Part shown: positions 1 through 11,102 of the stretch, piece after piece
How positions within the stretch are numbered: the stretch's first letter is position 1
How the letters are laid out: every line of letters begins with the position of its first letter
Assembly (NCBI GenBank): GCA_963853835.1
Contig: OY970830.1
Span: 34,681,966-34,745,965, forward strand
DNA from: Calendula officinalis
Lineage: Eukaryota; Streptophyta; Magnoliopsida; Asterales; Asteraceae
DNA length: 64,000 bases
Direction: 5' to 3'
Notes under the pieces: generated by a model
Told to the model about the DNA's origin: nothing
Database searches by the model: none
The model's input: only the letters and a program-made list of their open reading frames with translations
Translations under genes and position numbers: made by a program

Positions 1-10
1 CTCTTTGTAA

Positions 11-1342
11 TCAAGAAGAAATACCCACACCAAGAAAATCTATAAACGGTATATCATTGTGATTTGCGGTTTTATCTTCTACCTTTTCTTGTTTACTGAT
101 TTCTTGCATCTTCACCATTGACACGGAGCTTGAATATGTGACCTTCTTGTGCGTTTGACAGTCGCTAGCGACTCTATATCCTCCATAATAGTTTCGGAAA
201 AGTGACTTGTTCAACAAGTTATTTGAAACTTGCATATTGCTATCTTGTGGTTTTCCATTAAAATCCATTGGAGAGGACCTTTTGGCTGCTAACATGGTTG
301 TTGGTTTCACAAAAGTCCATGGATTAATCTTTCCTATATTTTCATTTTCGAATTTCAGAAAAAACTTCGAGCTACAATCTTCATGAGAGCTCAATCGCCA
401 TTTGTGGACACCATTATCAATATTAGAGACACTATGTAAATACCTTGTTGATTTATCACAAATCTTGGATTTTTCTCTTTGCTTTCTTGCCATAATAACA
501 TGCCAATGATTCTTGACCGCATTATCAGTTCGACCAGGAAATAACCTTGAGATGAGAGCCCATTTATTACCATGTACGCGATGAGCTGCCAAAAGCCGCT
601 CTTCTTCTTCGTCCGAAAACGGCCTTCGGTTTATTCTAGGATCAAGTTGATTAAACCATCTCAATCTACAACTCTTTCCTGGATTTTATTTCATTTCCAT
701 ATCCCTTTTAGTCATCATAGTATATGATTTTTTGTTTCATTTAAAAGTATCAAAAAAGAAGGTCGTTATGCGACACCCACAATCAATTGACATGATTAAA
801 AATCTTACATGCTTGCTAAAAATGTTATACACGATTAAGTACAATACTTCTAGAGAAATTAGGGTATATAAATAAAGAAGATAGAAGATGAATCTTTAAG
901 AGATGATTATACAAATAATTAGATGATTAAACACATATATAAGGAAATATAATCATTTAACATCCTTAATTACATGGCAAGTTGTGTGACATGCATAGAT
1001 ACGTCACGGAAAATAAATTATGTTGGATCATATCACGCCAAACCGATAGATTTCAAAGAGAAATAGTAGAAAATTATAGTTAACCAATTGATAAAATTAC
1101 CCATATGCCTGAAATTAAAATTCTATATGATCGATGATCAAACAATTAATTATATTATGTATAATTAATAAGAAATATCTACCTGATCTTCCTTGTAGCT
1201 TTTCAGCAATGGAGTTCCAGTTTTGAGGACCATATCGATCGACAAGCTGCCGGAGCTTTTCATCTTCAGCAGGTCGCCAGTGGCCTCTCGGACATGTTCT
1301 TGAGTAATCGGTTGAGCCGCCAGCCATGGTTGTTTCATCCAT
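11..1342 (-). CDS. R2R3-MYB transcription factor, MYB52/54/56-like (subgroup 21)
   Basis: Sequence-specific nuclear DNA-binding protein. Two exons on the minus strand: 1342-1183 and 678-11, intron 1182-679 with GT at 1182-1181 and AG at 680-679. Splicing restores the R2 sequence GRSGKSCRLRW and gives 275 aa. R2 runs about residues 16-66 (W22, W42, W61) and R3 about 69-118 (F74 in place of the first Trp, as usual for R3; W93, W112). The motifs CPRGHWRPAEDEKL and FPGRTDNAVKNHWHVIMAR are typical of subgroup 21, whose Arabidopsis members act in secondary wall, boundary and seed-size control. The C-terminal half is unstructured and not recognisable. The start could be 1342 (MDETTM) or 1327 (MAGG, good context AACCATGG). 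A TATA box lies about 80 bp upstream and a Harbinger element about 190 bp upstream of the ATG. Family assignment is firm; the exact orthologue is not. Confidence 0.93.
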
Positions 1343-1422
1343 GAAATTAATTAAGTCAAAAAATGTGTAATACGCAATTAAGGTGATCAAGATTAAGGTG
1401 GAAACACAAAGTATACATGAAG

Positions 1423-1430
1423 ATTTTATA
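1423..1430 (-). promoter_or_regulatory. TATA box of the MYB gene
   Basis: TATAAAAT on the minus strand, 81 bp upstream of the ATG at 1342. This would place transcription start near 1395. It is the only good TATA motif between the coding start and the Harbinger element at 1531. Confidence 0.6.
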
Positions 1431-1751
1431 AGTGGGTTGGTTTAGGGTTGTGGATAGGCAGTCACTTTTGTTGGTTTTGCACGACACTTTCTATCTCAAT
1501 CATTTTACTTTTTTGGTTTATCAAGACTTAGAGGATACGGTGTAGTGGCGAAGGGTGGTGGGCGCCGGACGCCACGTCGGCGCGCCGGACGCGCCACCAC
1601 ACCGGTCGTTACGTGAGCGGTGGTGTGCGTGGGATGCTCGGCGGATTCGACGGACCAATGGGAGCGCGACACGTGTCCCTAGCCGTTGCAACGGCTAGTT
1701 TTCCAGAATATTTAATTTTTTTATTTTTTTTTTTTTTTAAATAAAACCTAT

Positions 1752-1760
1752 TATAAATAA
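1752..1760 (+). promoter_or_regulatory. TATA box of the Harbinger ORF1
   Basis: TATAAATAA about 100 bp upstream of the ATG at 1859, followed by a CT-rich leader (1785-1855) typical of a plant 5' UTR. It lies inside the element. Confidence 0.55.
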
Positions 1761-1858
1761 CCCATTTACCATTACATTTTTTCACACCATCTCTTACACT
1801 TTCACTCTCTAAAACTCTCTACAATTTCTTACCATTTCACTCTCAAAAACACTCCAAA

Positions 1859-2686
1859 ATGTCTCAACCACCGTACCCCGATTGGATGAGCGGTATTTTC
1901 GGAATGGGAGGTTCCGGCTCATCGCCGTCCAATCCTTCAACCCCTTCGTCCCAACAATCGGTATCGTCCACCCAAAACACCGTGATGCCGACATTTTCCC
2001 AAGACCAATTCAACCACTTTATGCTTCAACAACAATTTCAAAACCTACAACAACTACAATTTCAACAAAACCAACCCCCTCCTCAAATGTGGTCACAACA
2101 CCAATGGTCACAACCCCCTCAAGACACCGACGCCGCTGAAAAGGCGAGACGAAAGGGGAAAAAAGTCGCCGCCGTCAACTTAAGTCGGAAGGTCATGCGT
2201 TGGGACGCCGCCGAAGAAGTTTTATTGGCGGAGTGTTGGGTTAGCGTGTCCGAGGACCGCGAAAAGGGCGCCGACCAATCGGATGACTGTTTTTGGAACA
2301 AAATCCTTGTTGAGTTCAACAAGGATGCACCGACGCCGCGTACCAAAGACATGTTGACGGGGAAGTGGACGACCTTAAATGGTAATTGTCAAAAATTCAA
2401 CGGTATCTACAAACGGCTACAACGTACAAGCCGAAGCGGTGAAAATGAGGTCGACCTTGGCGAGGCTATGTTGGCCGAGTTTAAGCGGAAAAGTGAAGCC
2501 GCTCAATCCGCTTACGCAAGGGCAAAGGCGCGGGATGACCGGTTCGAGCGGTTGGAAGACTTGCGATTCCTAAGCACTAACACGCAAGGTTTGGGGCGCG
2601 AAGATAGGGCGAGAATCGTCAAAGAAAAAAAGGCGATCCGCGAAAAATACCCCGTCGACGAAGATGACTACGATGACGACGAGTAG
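1859..2686 (+). CDS. Myb/SANT-like protein of a PIF/Harbinger element (ORF1)
   Basis: 275-aa protein, complete and unbroken. In plant PIF/Pong elements the Myb-like ORF1 protein works with the DDE transposase, assisting binding to the element ends and nuclear import. Residues 1-90 are Ser/Pro/Gln-rich low complexity. A basic KARRKGKK block follows, then a trihelix/Myb-like domain at about 107-190 (RWDAAEEVLLAECWVSVSED, FWNKILVEFN, RTKDMLTGKWTTLN). A helical charged region ends in an acidic tail (DEDDYDDDE). Host-genome pipelines often mislabel such proteins as glutathione S-transferase T3-like. The partner transposase is absent here but one is present at 45191-46408. An intact ORF suggests recent activity or selection. 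The start is the first ATG after the TATA box and leader. Confidence 0.85.
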   Translation: MSQPPYPDWMSGIFGMGGSGSSPSNPSTPSSQQSVSSTQNTVMPTFSQDQFNHFMLQQQFQNLQQLQFQQNQPPPQMWSQHQWSQPPQDTDAAEKARRKGKKVAAVNLSRKVMRWDAAEEVLLAECWVSVSEDREKGADQSDDCFWNKILVEFNKDAPTPRTKDMLTGKWTTLNGNCQKFNGIYKRLQRTSRSGENEVDLGEAMLAEFKRKSEAAQSAYARAKARDDRFERLEDLRFLSTNTQGLGREDRARIVKEKKAIREKYPVDEDDYDDDE

Positions 2687-3004
2687 TTTTTTTTTTTGTT
2701 TAATTTTCGGTATTTTTTTCCTAATTTTCGGTATTTTTTTTATTTTTTTCGGTATTTTTTTTAAATTTCGGTAATTTTTTTTTATTTTTTAGGTATTTTT
2801 ATTTTGTATTTTGTAATATTTATTTTAATGAAGTATTATGTTTTTAAAAAAAGAAAAAAGAAAAAAAGGGTGGTGGGGCCCAAATGGCTTAAGTGATGGT
2901 AGAGGGGGTATTTGGGGGTTTTGAATGTGAAATGTGAAATGCTGATGTGGCGCATAGGTGGCGCAGAGGTGGCGAAGTGGCTTAAGCCACCACACCTATC
3001 ACTC

Positions 3005-3269
3005 TTATGTTGTGTACTTGTGTTTGTGTATCTACAGTTTAATACTGACGCCTTTCTTGCTTTTGATTGGTCCTTTTTTTCTACTTCTTTTCTTATATAT
3101 TTGCTTTTCGATCTTTAGCCGTGATTTAGAAAATAGGGGGTGATTTTTCTACCATAACTTTTAAGGCATGTACCATATCCAATGCTTAATATACTTGTAC
3201 AGTTAGCTGTAAAACCTGTACTGTGTAGTATAACCATTAAAAATTGTGGTAGCAATATCAATTCTCTTA
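3005..3269. other. Spacer between two Harbinger-type insertions
   Basis: AT-rich sequence between the ORF1 element and the MITE at 3270. No coding signal or structure that I can support. Confidence 0.5.
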
Positions 3270-3613
3270 TACTACACGGTATGGGCCTAAATGGCGTGGT
3301 GGTGGTGCTGAGGTGGAGGAGTTTAACCGTGTGGTGTAGAGGGGAACACCACCCCCCACCACTAGTGGTGATGAAAAAGTTATTTGGTGTGGCCACGGTA
3401 ACATATATTAACGGGAGGGGGAGACCAAATGGTGGTTTGTGATTGGATGAAATTTTTTCTTTTTTCTTTTTTTGTATTTAAAATTAAATGGAATGAAATG
3501 GTGTGGTGTGGTGTGGTGGGTTTTTCCTGAATAAAGTGGTGTGGTGTGTTGCTGAAGTGGCAGATGATGTGGCACAAAAAATGGTGTTGTGGTGGTGCCC
3601 ATACCCCATAGTC
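3270..3613. mobile_element. Harbinger-type MITE, same TIR family as the transposase element at 44869
   Basis: 344 bp with TTA duplications at 3267-3269 and 3614-3616. The right TIR read inward is GACTATGGGGTATGGGC, identical to the left end of the transposase element at 44869-46745. The left end is TACTACACGGTATGGGCC. The interior is made of GTGGTGTGG-type runs and poly(T/A), with no ORF. It could have been mobilised by a transposase like the one at 45191-46408. Confidence 0.75.
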
Positions 3614-3637
3614 TTAGAAAATACGTAGATAAATACC

Positions 3638-3804
3638 TGAAAGAATATGAATTGTTGCCATTCTCATTAGACTAGAGGGATATAAATATACAATCATTGC
3701 CATAGTTTAAGGCTGACAATCTGCTAAGTAATAATGCCTACCAAATATATACATTGACTAAATATATGCTAATAACTACACATTTATGACCATATATTCT
3801 AACA
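3638..3804 (-). repeat. Copia 3' LTR
   Basis: On the minus strand it begins TGTTAGAATATATGG directly after the purine-rich tract GCGGGGGAG, and ends TTCATATTCTTTCA, so it has TG...CA termini. Length 167 bp. The pol stop codon (TAG) lies within its first bases. No 5' LTR partner is visible in the window. Confidence 0.65.
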
Positions 3805-5304
3805 CTCCCCCGCAGTTTTAGCGGGAGGTTTACGAACGCTGAGACTGGTACGAAAATCTTCAAATAAGACAAGAGGTAAGCTTTTGGTGAAAATGTCAGC
3901 AATTTGATATCGGGATGGAACGTGTAACACACGTACAAGACCGCGTGCAACTTTCTCGCGAACAAAATGTATATCCATTTCAATATGTTTGGTGCGTTGG
4001 TGTTGCACTGGATTCCCTGACAGATAAATGGCACTGATATTGTCACAATAGACAAGAGTGGCTTTTGGAATAGAGCAGTGTAGTTCAAGTAACAAATTAC
4101 GTAGCCAACATGCCTCGGCCACCACATTAGCAACGCCCCGGTATTCAGCTTCAGCACTGGAGCGTATCAAAGTTGGCTGGCATTTTGCCGACCATGAAAT
4201 CAAATTATCCCCTAGGTAAACGCAATAACCGGAGGTGGATCGACGAGTATCCGGGCAGCCACCCCAATCTGCATCTGTATATGCTAACAGGGTAGGTGAG
4301 CATGACTTATATAACTGTAACCCATAGGTCATCGTGCCCTGTAAGTACCGTATAATTCGCTTAAGAGCGGCCATGTGAACGACACGTGGATCATGCATAA
4401 ACAGGAAAACCTGTTGGACGGCATATGAGATGTCTGGCCTGGTAAATGTAAGATACTGAAGGGCGCCCGCAAGACTGCGATATAACAAAGGATCGGATAC
4501 AGGTGGGCTCGAAGTAGCACTTAACTTGGGTTTTGTGTCAACAGGTGTGGCCGATGGTTTGCATGTCGTCATACCGGCTCGTTCAATAATATCGGAAGCA
4601 TATTTAGACTGAGATAAAAACAAGCCATGTTGTTGATGTGTAACCGAAATGCCTAAGAAGGAGCTTAATTTCCCCAAATCCTTCATTGCGAATTCTGAGC
4701 CAAGAAGAGAAATGATCTTATTGAGTAGGAGATCTGAGGAGGCCGTAAGGATAATATCGTCGACATATAAAAGAAGATATGCCATATCATCACCCTGTCT
4801 AAAAATAAATAAGGAATTATCCGAGACACTATGATAAAAACCAAATTTAGAAACAAAATCAGCAAATCTGGTGTACCATGCCCGAGGGGCTTGTTTCAAG
4901 CCATATAATGACTTTTTGAGAAGATAAACGTGATCCGGATAATTGGGGTCACGAAATCCCAATGGTTGATGCATATAAACCGTTTCATTTAATGTGCCAT
5001 GTAGAAACGCGTTTTTAACATCTAACTGTCGTATCGGCCACGCTTTGGTGAGAGCGAGACTGAGAACCGTCCGAATAGTAGCCGGTTTGACCACCGGACT
5101 AAAAGTTTCGCTACAATCAATGCCAACCTTTTGTGTCTTCCCATCACCTACAAGACGGGCTTTATGCCTCTCAAATGAACCATTAGCATGAAATTTATGA
5201 GTTAAAATCCACATACATCGCATGATATTAATATTTTGTGGTCGTGGGACTAAAACCCACGTCTCATTTTTAATAAGAGCATGGTATTCATTGGTCATGG
5301 CCAT
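3799..5304 (-). pseudogene. Ty1/copia pol fragment: reverse transcriptase and RNase H
   Basis: 501 codons open, covering the RT (RVT_2) and RNase H of a copia element. RT motifs are visible: ARLVGDGKTQKVGIDCSETF, LDVKNAFLHG, SLYGLKQAPRAWY and YVDDIILTA, the catalytic YVDD. RNase H shows AYTDADWGGC, SSAEAEYRG and RTKHIEMDIHFVREKV. The sequence continues upstream as NPIEALRVPNWK to about 5345, then stops abruptly. Gag, protease and integrase are missing, so the element is 5'-truncated and cannot be autonomous. The reading frame itself is intact, which suggests a fairly young copy. Its 3' LTR follows immediately. Confidence 0.88.
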
Positions 5305-5345
5305 CTTCCAATTTGGAACCCGGAGTGCCTCGATAGGATTTTTTG

Positions 5346-5735
5346 GAATAGGTGATGGTGTATTTTGGACGTGAAGGTTAAAGAGGGATTTTCACAAACA
5401 TCTGATAAGGGTAAACTATCATATTTGGATCCCATATACCCACCTATAATTTTTTGGATGTTACTAATGATGTTTCCCCATATGTTCGACATCACAGCAA
5501 TCTGGAGTCCACCATACCGGCCCAATCATCGGCCCAATCCCCCACGTCTCCAATCCAAGCCGGTCCTACACCAACTGCCCAACAGTTTACTCCACCGGCC
5601 CACCATTTGCAAACTCCGGCCCAGGTACCAATCCCCACACCACCGGCCCAACAGTCCCCACATGTTCCACATCTTTCTACTCAATAAGATCATTTCTTAT
5701 TGAGTAGAAATGATCTTATTGACGTATGGCTTTTT
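5346..5735 (+). mobile_element. Rearranged copia fragment in opposite orientation
   Basis: The plus strand here carries pieces of the same kind of copia pol that lies on the minus strand just to the left. There is a protease-like TSDKGKLS segment near 5400. A Pro/Gln-rich linker (about 5454-5680, reading PAQSSAQSPTSP and similar) of the type found between integrase and RT follows. A short RT segment then codes NKIIS at about 5690. Most of integrase and RT is missing between them. The fragment ends in a compound palindrome at 5685-5722. Confidence 0.55.
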
Positions 5736-8700
5736 AGGTCAAGGATTATTAAGTAGAATTTTAGACAAGGATTAATGTCAATCTAAAATTTCAACGATTC
5801 TGTTTCTCAATCTATACATTGAAATAGATTACCAAACCAATCAAGATTCATCTTGATTACCTTTGGGTACGGCCGTACAAGCATCTATTCAAATCATCGA
5901 GGGCCCAGTAGTATCTAATCCAAACATGTGGAGGAACAAATTCTTTATTGACTACACGTGTTTGATATACGCTTAATGACAAACCCGAAGATGGTTGTTA
6001 TAGCAGCCTTATTCAGGTCAGCGTTTAACCACATCAAAGTTTGGCACTCCACATACACAAACCAACTTGCATCTCAAGTCAGAGGATAAGAGACAAAGCC
6101 TTTGTGAGATTCACTTGTGACATAAATCCAGGAAGTGATTTCTCATAGGTTGGGTCAGTCCAATTGTGCATCACAATGAACAACATGTGAGTTTGATTTC
6201 ATCATCCTTAGTCATACTAAGATCATGTCATCAATGCCCTCAGATTTGTCTTAATAATATTCCCATATTATTAATATGACAATGGACAATTTAGAATATA
6301 AAACGCAGTAAATATTCAAGGATATAAACATGCAAATATAGAACACAGTAGATATTCATATAAAAATAATCATATCAAATATATCAATTTATTCCAATAT
6401 AAACTGCTCAACGTTCCATTATCCAAATACTAAAACAGATTTACATGAAACTACTAGCTTGTCGAAGTCCAATGTTCCATTCATATTCAATATGTTTGGT
6501 ACAAGACATTGAGTTCGATAAAGCGTCAGCTAGTTAGTTATCTGTTTGAACTTTTAGAGTACGAATTTCACATATCATGATAAATCATTCGAATGTAGTG
6601 AACCTTCGTAAATAGGATCTAGCGTCATCACGGCCTATTACAAAACCAGCATAAGTATAGCAAGTATAATTAGTTTCAGTTTGTATCTCCAACATAACCA
6701 AGGAACATATATCCAGTATTTCAAAATACTTCAATGTGTTCGTAACAGCAATCCAGTGACTCTCTCATGGATTCTGTCGGTATTTTCTAGTAAGGTCCCC
6801 TAAGGACGTTACATTTGGCCTAGTGCTCCTTACAGCGTACATGATGAATGGAATAGCCGATTCATAGGGGATTACATTCATTCGCTTCGCCACATCAGGT
6901 GTGGAAGGTTCTTGAGTCTCACTCAATTTTACATTGTGTGGCATACGAGGACTTCCTCGTTTGGGAGTACCATTCTAAACCTTTTAGAATTTTTTCAATG
7001 TAAGCACTTTGACTTAAACCAATTAACCGCTTTGATCTATCATTATAGATCTTTACTCCAAGTATGTATGTCGTATCCCTACAATCCTTCATGTCAAAAC
7101 ATTTTCCAGGCAAGGATTTTCATCTTGTAGCATTGGTATATTGTTTCACATGAGTGACATTTCATCAGCATGTATGACTTGAGAAACGACAATGCTCCCA
7201 CTAGCTTTCATATATACACATGCTCAGTTTGGGTTTTAGGTGAAACAAACGTTTTGATTTCATCAATAACCAAATCTCATAGTCACAGTACACTACTTTG
7301 GCTATAAGAATCCTAATGTCTTTAGTAACAGCCGAGAAGGTTTCATCATTGTCAATCCAGTAGGATTGAGTGTAACCTTTTGCTACTAGAAGAGATTTAT
7401 AGGTGTGTATATTTTCATCCAAGTCAACAGTCTTACTGTTTTGAGAAAGATCAACCAAGTTCAAAACTTGATTGTCTCTCATGGATTTCATTTTCGCATT
7501 CATAGTTTCAAGTCATTTTTCGAATTCAAAATTCGATAATGCAACTTGATAGTTAGGGGGTTTATTATGATCCTCGAAACTTTGCTCCTCGGCATCGATA
7601 TAAATCTATATCGTTCAGGTGCATGAGATGTCCTTGCGGACCTACGAATGGGAACAACATCATCCTGTGGTCCAACATCTATATGTCCAGCCTCAGAATG
7701 ATATTTGCTAGTGTTACCAGAAGGTTGTGTATCTTCACTTTGAATCTTGTCAAAGTCTATAGTGCTCCCACTTGCTTTGTGAAATGAGACTGTTCTCAAG
7801 AAACTCAGCATACCGAGTAACAACAATTTGTTCTCAGTTGGGAAGTAAAATAGTAACGAAGATATACTTGATAGATATGGGCTCAAGTTTGTTCGGCATG
7901 TCTCTTTCCACGATATCCTCACAACCCCAGATCTTCAAGTAAGACAAATTAGGGACTTTCCCACGCCATATCTCATATGATGTCCTTTTAACCTTTTGGT
8001 CGGAACCATATTAAGTATTCGAGCAGCAGACTTCAGTGCGTGCCCCTCAAAAGGATAGTGTAAGAGTAGTAGGACTCATCATAGACCGAACCATGTCATA
8101 CAGGGTCCGATATCTCCTTCCAGACGCACCATTATCTTGTGGAGTGTATGGAGGAGTGAATTGTGAGACAATCTCACGATGTGTGGGATGATCCAGAAAC
8201 TCTTGACTCAAGTACTTTCATCCTCAATCAGGACTGAAAGTCTTTGTTGTCTTGCCGAGTTGATTTTCTACTTTTACTTTAGAAAGCTTTGAACGTTTCA
8301 AAGATTTCATGTTTATGTCTAATCAAGTAAACATAACCATAGCGACTGATATAATTAGAGCTTCCATGTTGATGTTTAATCAAGTAAACATAACCACATC
8401 GAATGATATCATCAGTGAAAGTAGGTGGCACCTTCCCTAGTCTTAGTTCTAAAAGGGCCACATACATCAGTATGTATGAGTCCAAGTAGATTATTAGCTC
8501 TTTCGTCAACATGAGAGAAAAGCTTTCTTGTTATCTTTCCATAATATACAAGAGAGGCATTTTAAATGATTCATAATCATTTGTAAAGAAACTCGTCGAG
8601 TTGTAGTATCAAAATGCGCTTCTTGTTTATGTGGAAAAGATGACAATGCTCTAGGTGAATGGAATCCAAACCGTTTTGGATTCTTGAGTGCTACATTTGT

Positions 8701-9475
8701 ATATAGAACTATCGTTTGACTTAGGATCATGCATATTAATTTCATAATATACTATTACAAGGAATAGTAATAAAAACATGTTATTTTTCATAAAACAAAA
8801 CATCATAATCCATTATTCAACAAACGATAAAGCTAAACAATGCATAATTGACAATTGTTCAAAACAATAATTAACGCATTAGGAAGGATAAGATCACAGC
8901 TTCCATTCATTTAGCTTTCTAGTTCACTTTTAATCTTGCACATTTGTGTAAATGTGAGTTCCACAACTAGTGTCATACACTCAAGATTTATTACGAAAAG
9001 TATAGAGTTCTATAATGAAGATACCTAATGTTCTAGCTAGAACACATTTGTCCTTCATCAACTCTGCCAAGTAGGCAGGACAATTCCTACTTCAATGGCC
9101 AGTTTCATCGCAATGATGGCAAGAAATATCCTTTGCAGGGTGCTCCTTTTTAGCAGATGGGAGAATCGTAGGTTTGGAAAAGTAAACTAGCTTACCCTTA
9201 CCTAGACTATTGCCTTGTGCTTGCGGTTCTACCTTCCCTAATTGCTAGAAAAGTATTGGGTAACCTTTGCTCAACTAGTTTTACCATAGCATGTTATCAA
9301 CGATTGTCTTCCCCATGCTATGTACTTTTAAAACTCTTTTCAAACTAGTCATAGTCCTTGGATAGTGAGGTAAAAATCAAGCTCATTCCAAGAACTTGTG
9401 GCAATGGGTAACCAAGACGCTCCATTTGATCAATATAGCCATACGTTTACCACATTTTAAAACCTAAAATGTGGA
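5736..9475 (-). mobile_element. Degenerate Ty1/copia element (TNT1-94-like pol), minus strand
   Basis: Decayed polyprotein read right to left. A gag zinc knuckle at about 9125-9060 reads CHHCDETGH, stop, SRNCPAYLAE (a Trp codon has become a stop). Integrase-region pieces are at 8745-8279. The integrase-RT linker is at 7922-7500 (VPIRRSARTSHAPERY). RT segments are at 7503-7201 (KGYTQSYWIDNDETFSAV) and 7113-6919 (YILGVKIYNDRSKRLIGLSQ). Many stops and frameshifts. The 5736-6900 part holds decayed RNase H and 3' sequence. Neither LTR could be placed. No host gene is visible. Confidence 0.7.
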
Positions 9476-9653
9476 ACAAGGTATAATGGTGTCGGGTCTT
9501 ACCGACGCGTATAATGGTGTCGGCACCCTCCTCCGTCAAAGCAATCCGTTGCCATCGTTTCCACATGCTCGTCCTATGCTTACACTTGAAGAAGCCGGCC
9601 TTGCCAAGAAGGTGGCCACGTCCGCAAATTCCGCCATGATTGCAACGATCGCT

Positions 9654-10075
9654 AAGGTTCTAGAAAGCGTAAGGCGTGGCGTGGCGGCACCATCAAGCCT
9701 CAGCCAAGGCGGGCAATGGTGGGTCATGGCGTTTTTCAAGGCGTCGCTTAAGGCGGCAAATTTTTTATATAATTTATATATATACGTATATTAAATTGAA
9801 TTTTTTTTATAAATCTATTGATTTATATAACAATTCATATATAAAGCTCATAAAAAATATTATATTTAAATTTATAATTATATATATTAAATTTTTTTTT
9901 TAAAAAATTCATTTTTTACAGCCGCCTTCAAGAAAACTCGCCATAAGGCTCGCCTTATCGCGCCTTATCACGCCATATCTCACGCCACGCCTAGCCGAGC
10001 CGCCATGGTCTGTTTCGTAACGTCGACGCTGCGCCTCACGCCTTGGCGCCGCCATGGCGCGCCTTTTAGAACCTT
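9654..10075. mobile_element. Foldback/TIR element with GGCG-rich arms
   Basis: Ends are AAGGTTCTAGAAAGCG on the left and AAGGTTCTAAAAGGCG read inward from the right. Sub-terminal arms of repeated AAGGCG / CGCCTT units surround an AT-rich centre (9765-9915). No ORF with family similarity, and no clear target-site duplication, so the superfamily is undetermined. It sits at the junction between the degenerate copia element and the next copia fragment. Confidence 0.5.
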
Positions 10076-11000
10076 GGCTGATTCTATGCAAAACGATGGT
10101 ACGGGTCATAAATCAGTGGCGGGACGGGAAAACCAGAATAAGAATGGGCCGATGCCACAAGCATGGTGGCCGGAACAGTGGTCGATCGGGTGGCAGTCAG
10201 AATTCCGGCGGACAGCGTCGGAGTGAGCAGTCACCACCTTTTTCCACTTGGAACCCTTGGTACCCATCGCATGGCAATTGGCAGTTACCCATGTCTCCTT
10301 GGGCCCTTCCACCATCCCCATACCCTAGCTTTCCTTGGGCTCCAAATCCTACAGGCCATGCACATGCCCAAAATAAAAGTGATGGAATTCTGGGACGTAG
10401 CCCAACAAGCTTTTACAGCCGGCCCAAATGCAGAGTACACTCCTACAGATATTGAGTCTGCGATGTACACGATGGGACTTAATCCACCACCGAATCCTTG
10501 GGTAATGGACACCGGTGCATCATCTCATGTCACCTCGGACAAAGGTAAACTCTCGTCTCTTTTTAATTTGAGCAAAAATAATGGTATTCTTGTTGGAAAT
10601 GGCCAATCTATTCCCATTTTAGGGTATGGAAACACGAAATTGCCTCACCCACATCCACCATTAGCCTTAAAAAAATGTCCTATATGCTCCACATATTATC
10701 AAAAACCTTGTATCCGTCAGAAAATTTACTATTGATAATTTTGTTTCTGTGGAATTTGACCCTTTTGGATCAATGGCCATTACCCCTTTCACTACTGCTG
10801 AGAAAACCATCCACAACTCCCACAAATTCAGGTTCAAACTCAGTCCATCCAATCATGGTCACTGGAAAACTATGATCAAACCCTTTCTTGTTACCAATGG
10901 TTTGTATTCCTATATCGATGAATCTTGCCCTTGCCCGACAAAAACTATCACTGTTACCACCACCACTCCACCCACACAACAAACAAACCCTGATTACAAC
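10076..11000 (+). pseudogene. Scrambled Ty1/copia gag-protease fragment
   Basis: The plus strand first encodes the Gly/Arg/Ser-rich end of copia gag (10080-10440, GRSGGSQNSGGQRRSEQ). The aspartic protease follows (about 10497-10560, WVMDTGASSHVTSDKGKL) and then the start of the gag-pre-integrase region. At about 10745-10775 the pre-integrase reading (FVSVEFDPFG) switches to the N-terminal part of gag (KFRFKLSPSNHGHWKTMIK), which should lie upstream of the protease. The order is therefore gag-C, PR, pre-INT, gag-N, with frameshifts. Non-functional. Confidence 0.7.
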
Positions 11001-11102
11001 ACGGTGGTGGATTAAGTCCCATCGTGATATAAGAAATGATATATGGTTTTACAACACGGTGGTGGATTAAGTCCCATCGTGATATAAGAAATGATATATG
11101 GT
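10996..11102. repeat. Tandem duplication, 55-bp period, two copies
   Basis: The unit starting ACAACACGGTGGTGGATTAA at 10996 recurs at 11051 and is near identical up to 11102. It derives from the decayed copia gag sequence just upstream. Confidence 0.85.

Larger units (their letters stand above)
1531..3004 (+). mobile_element. PIF/Harbinger-type element carrying only the Myb-like ORF1
   Basis: Bounded by a TTA target-site duplication (1528-1530 and 3005-3007) and similar terminal inverted repeats: GAGGATACGGTGTAGTGG at the left end, GAGTGATAGGTGTGGTGG read inward from the right. TTA/TAA duplications are diagnostic of PIF/Harbinger. Both ends are GC-rich and self-complementary inside the TIR. 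The 1.47-kb element holds one intact ORF (1859-2686) and no transposase, so it would need a transposase in trans. The MITE at 58652-58993 has the same type of ends. I first read it as extending to 3613, but that right end belongs to a separate MITE. Confidence 0.8.

Noticed and set aside
1531..3613. A single 2.08-kb Harbinger element ending at 3613
   Set aside because: The left end matches the inner right end at 3004 better and both have TTA flanks; 3270-3613 has its own TIR pair and TTA duplication, so two elements are more likely.
5454..5687. Proline/glutamine-rich open frame as a host gene
   Set aside because: It is the copia integrase-RT linker, flanked by protease and RT fragments of the same family.
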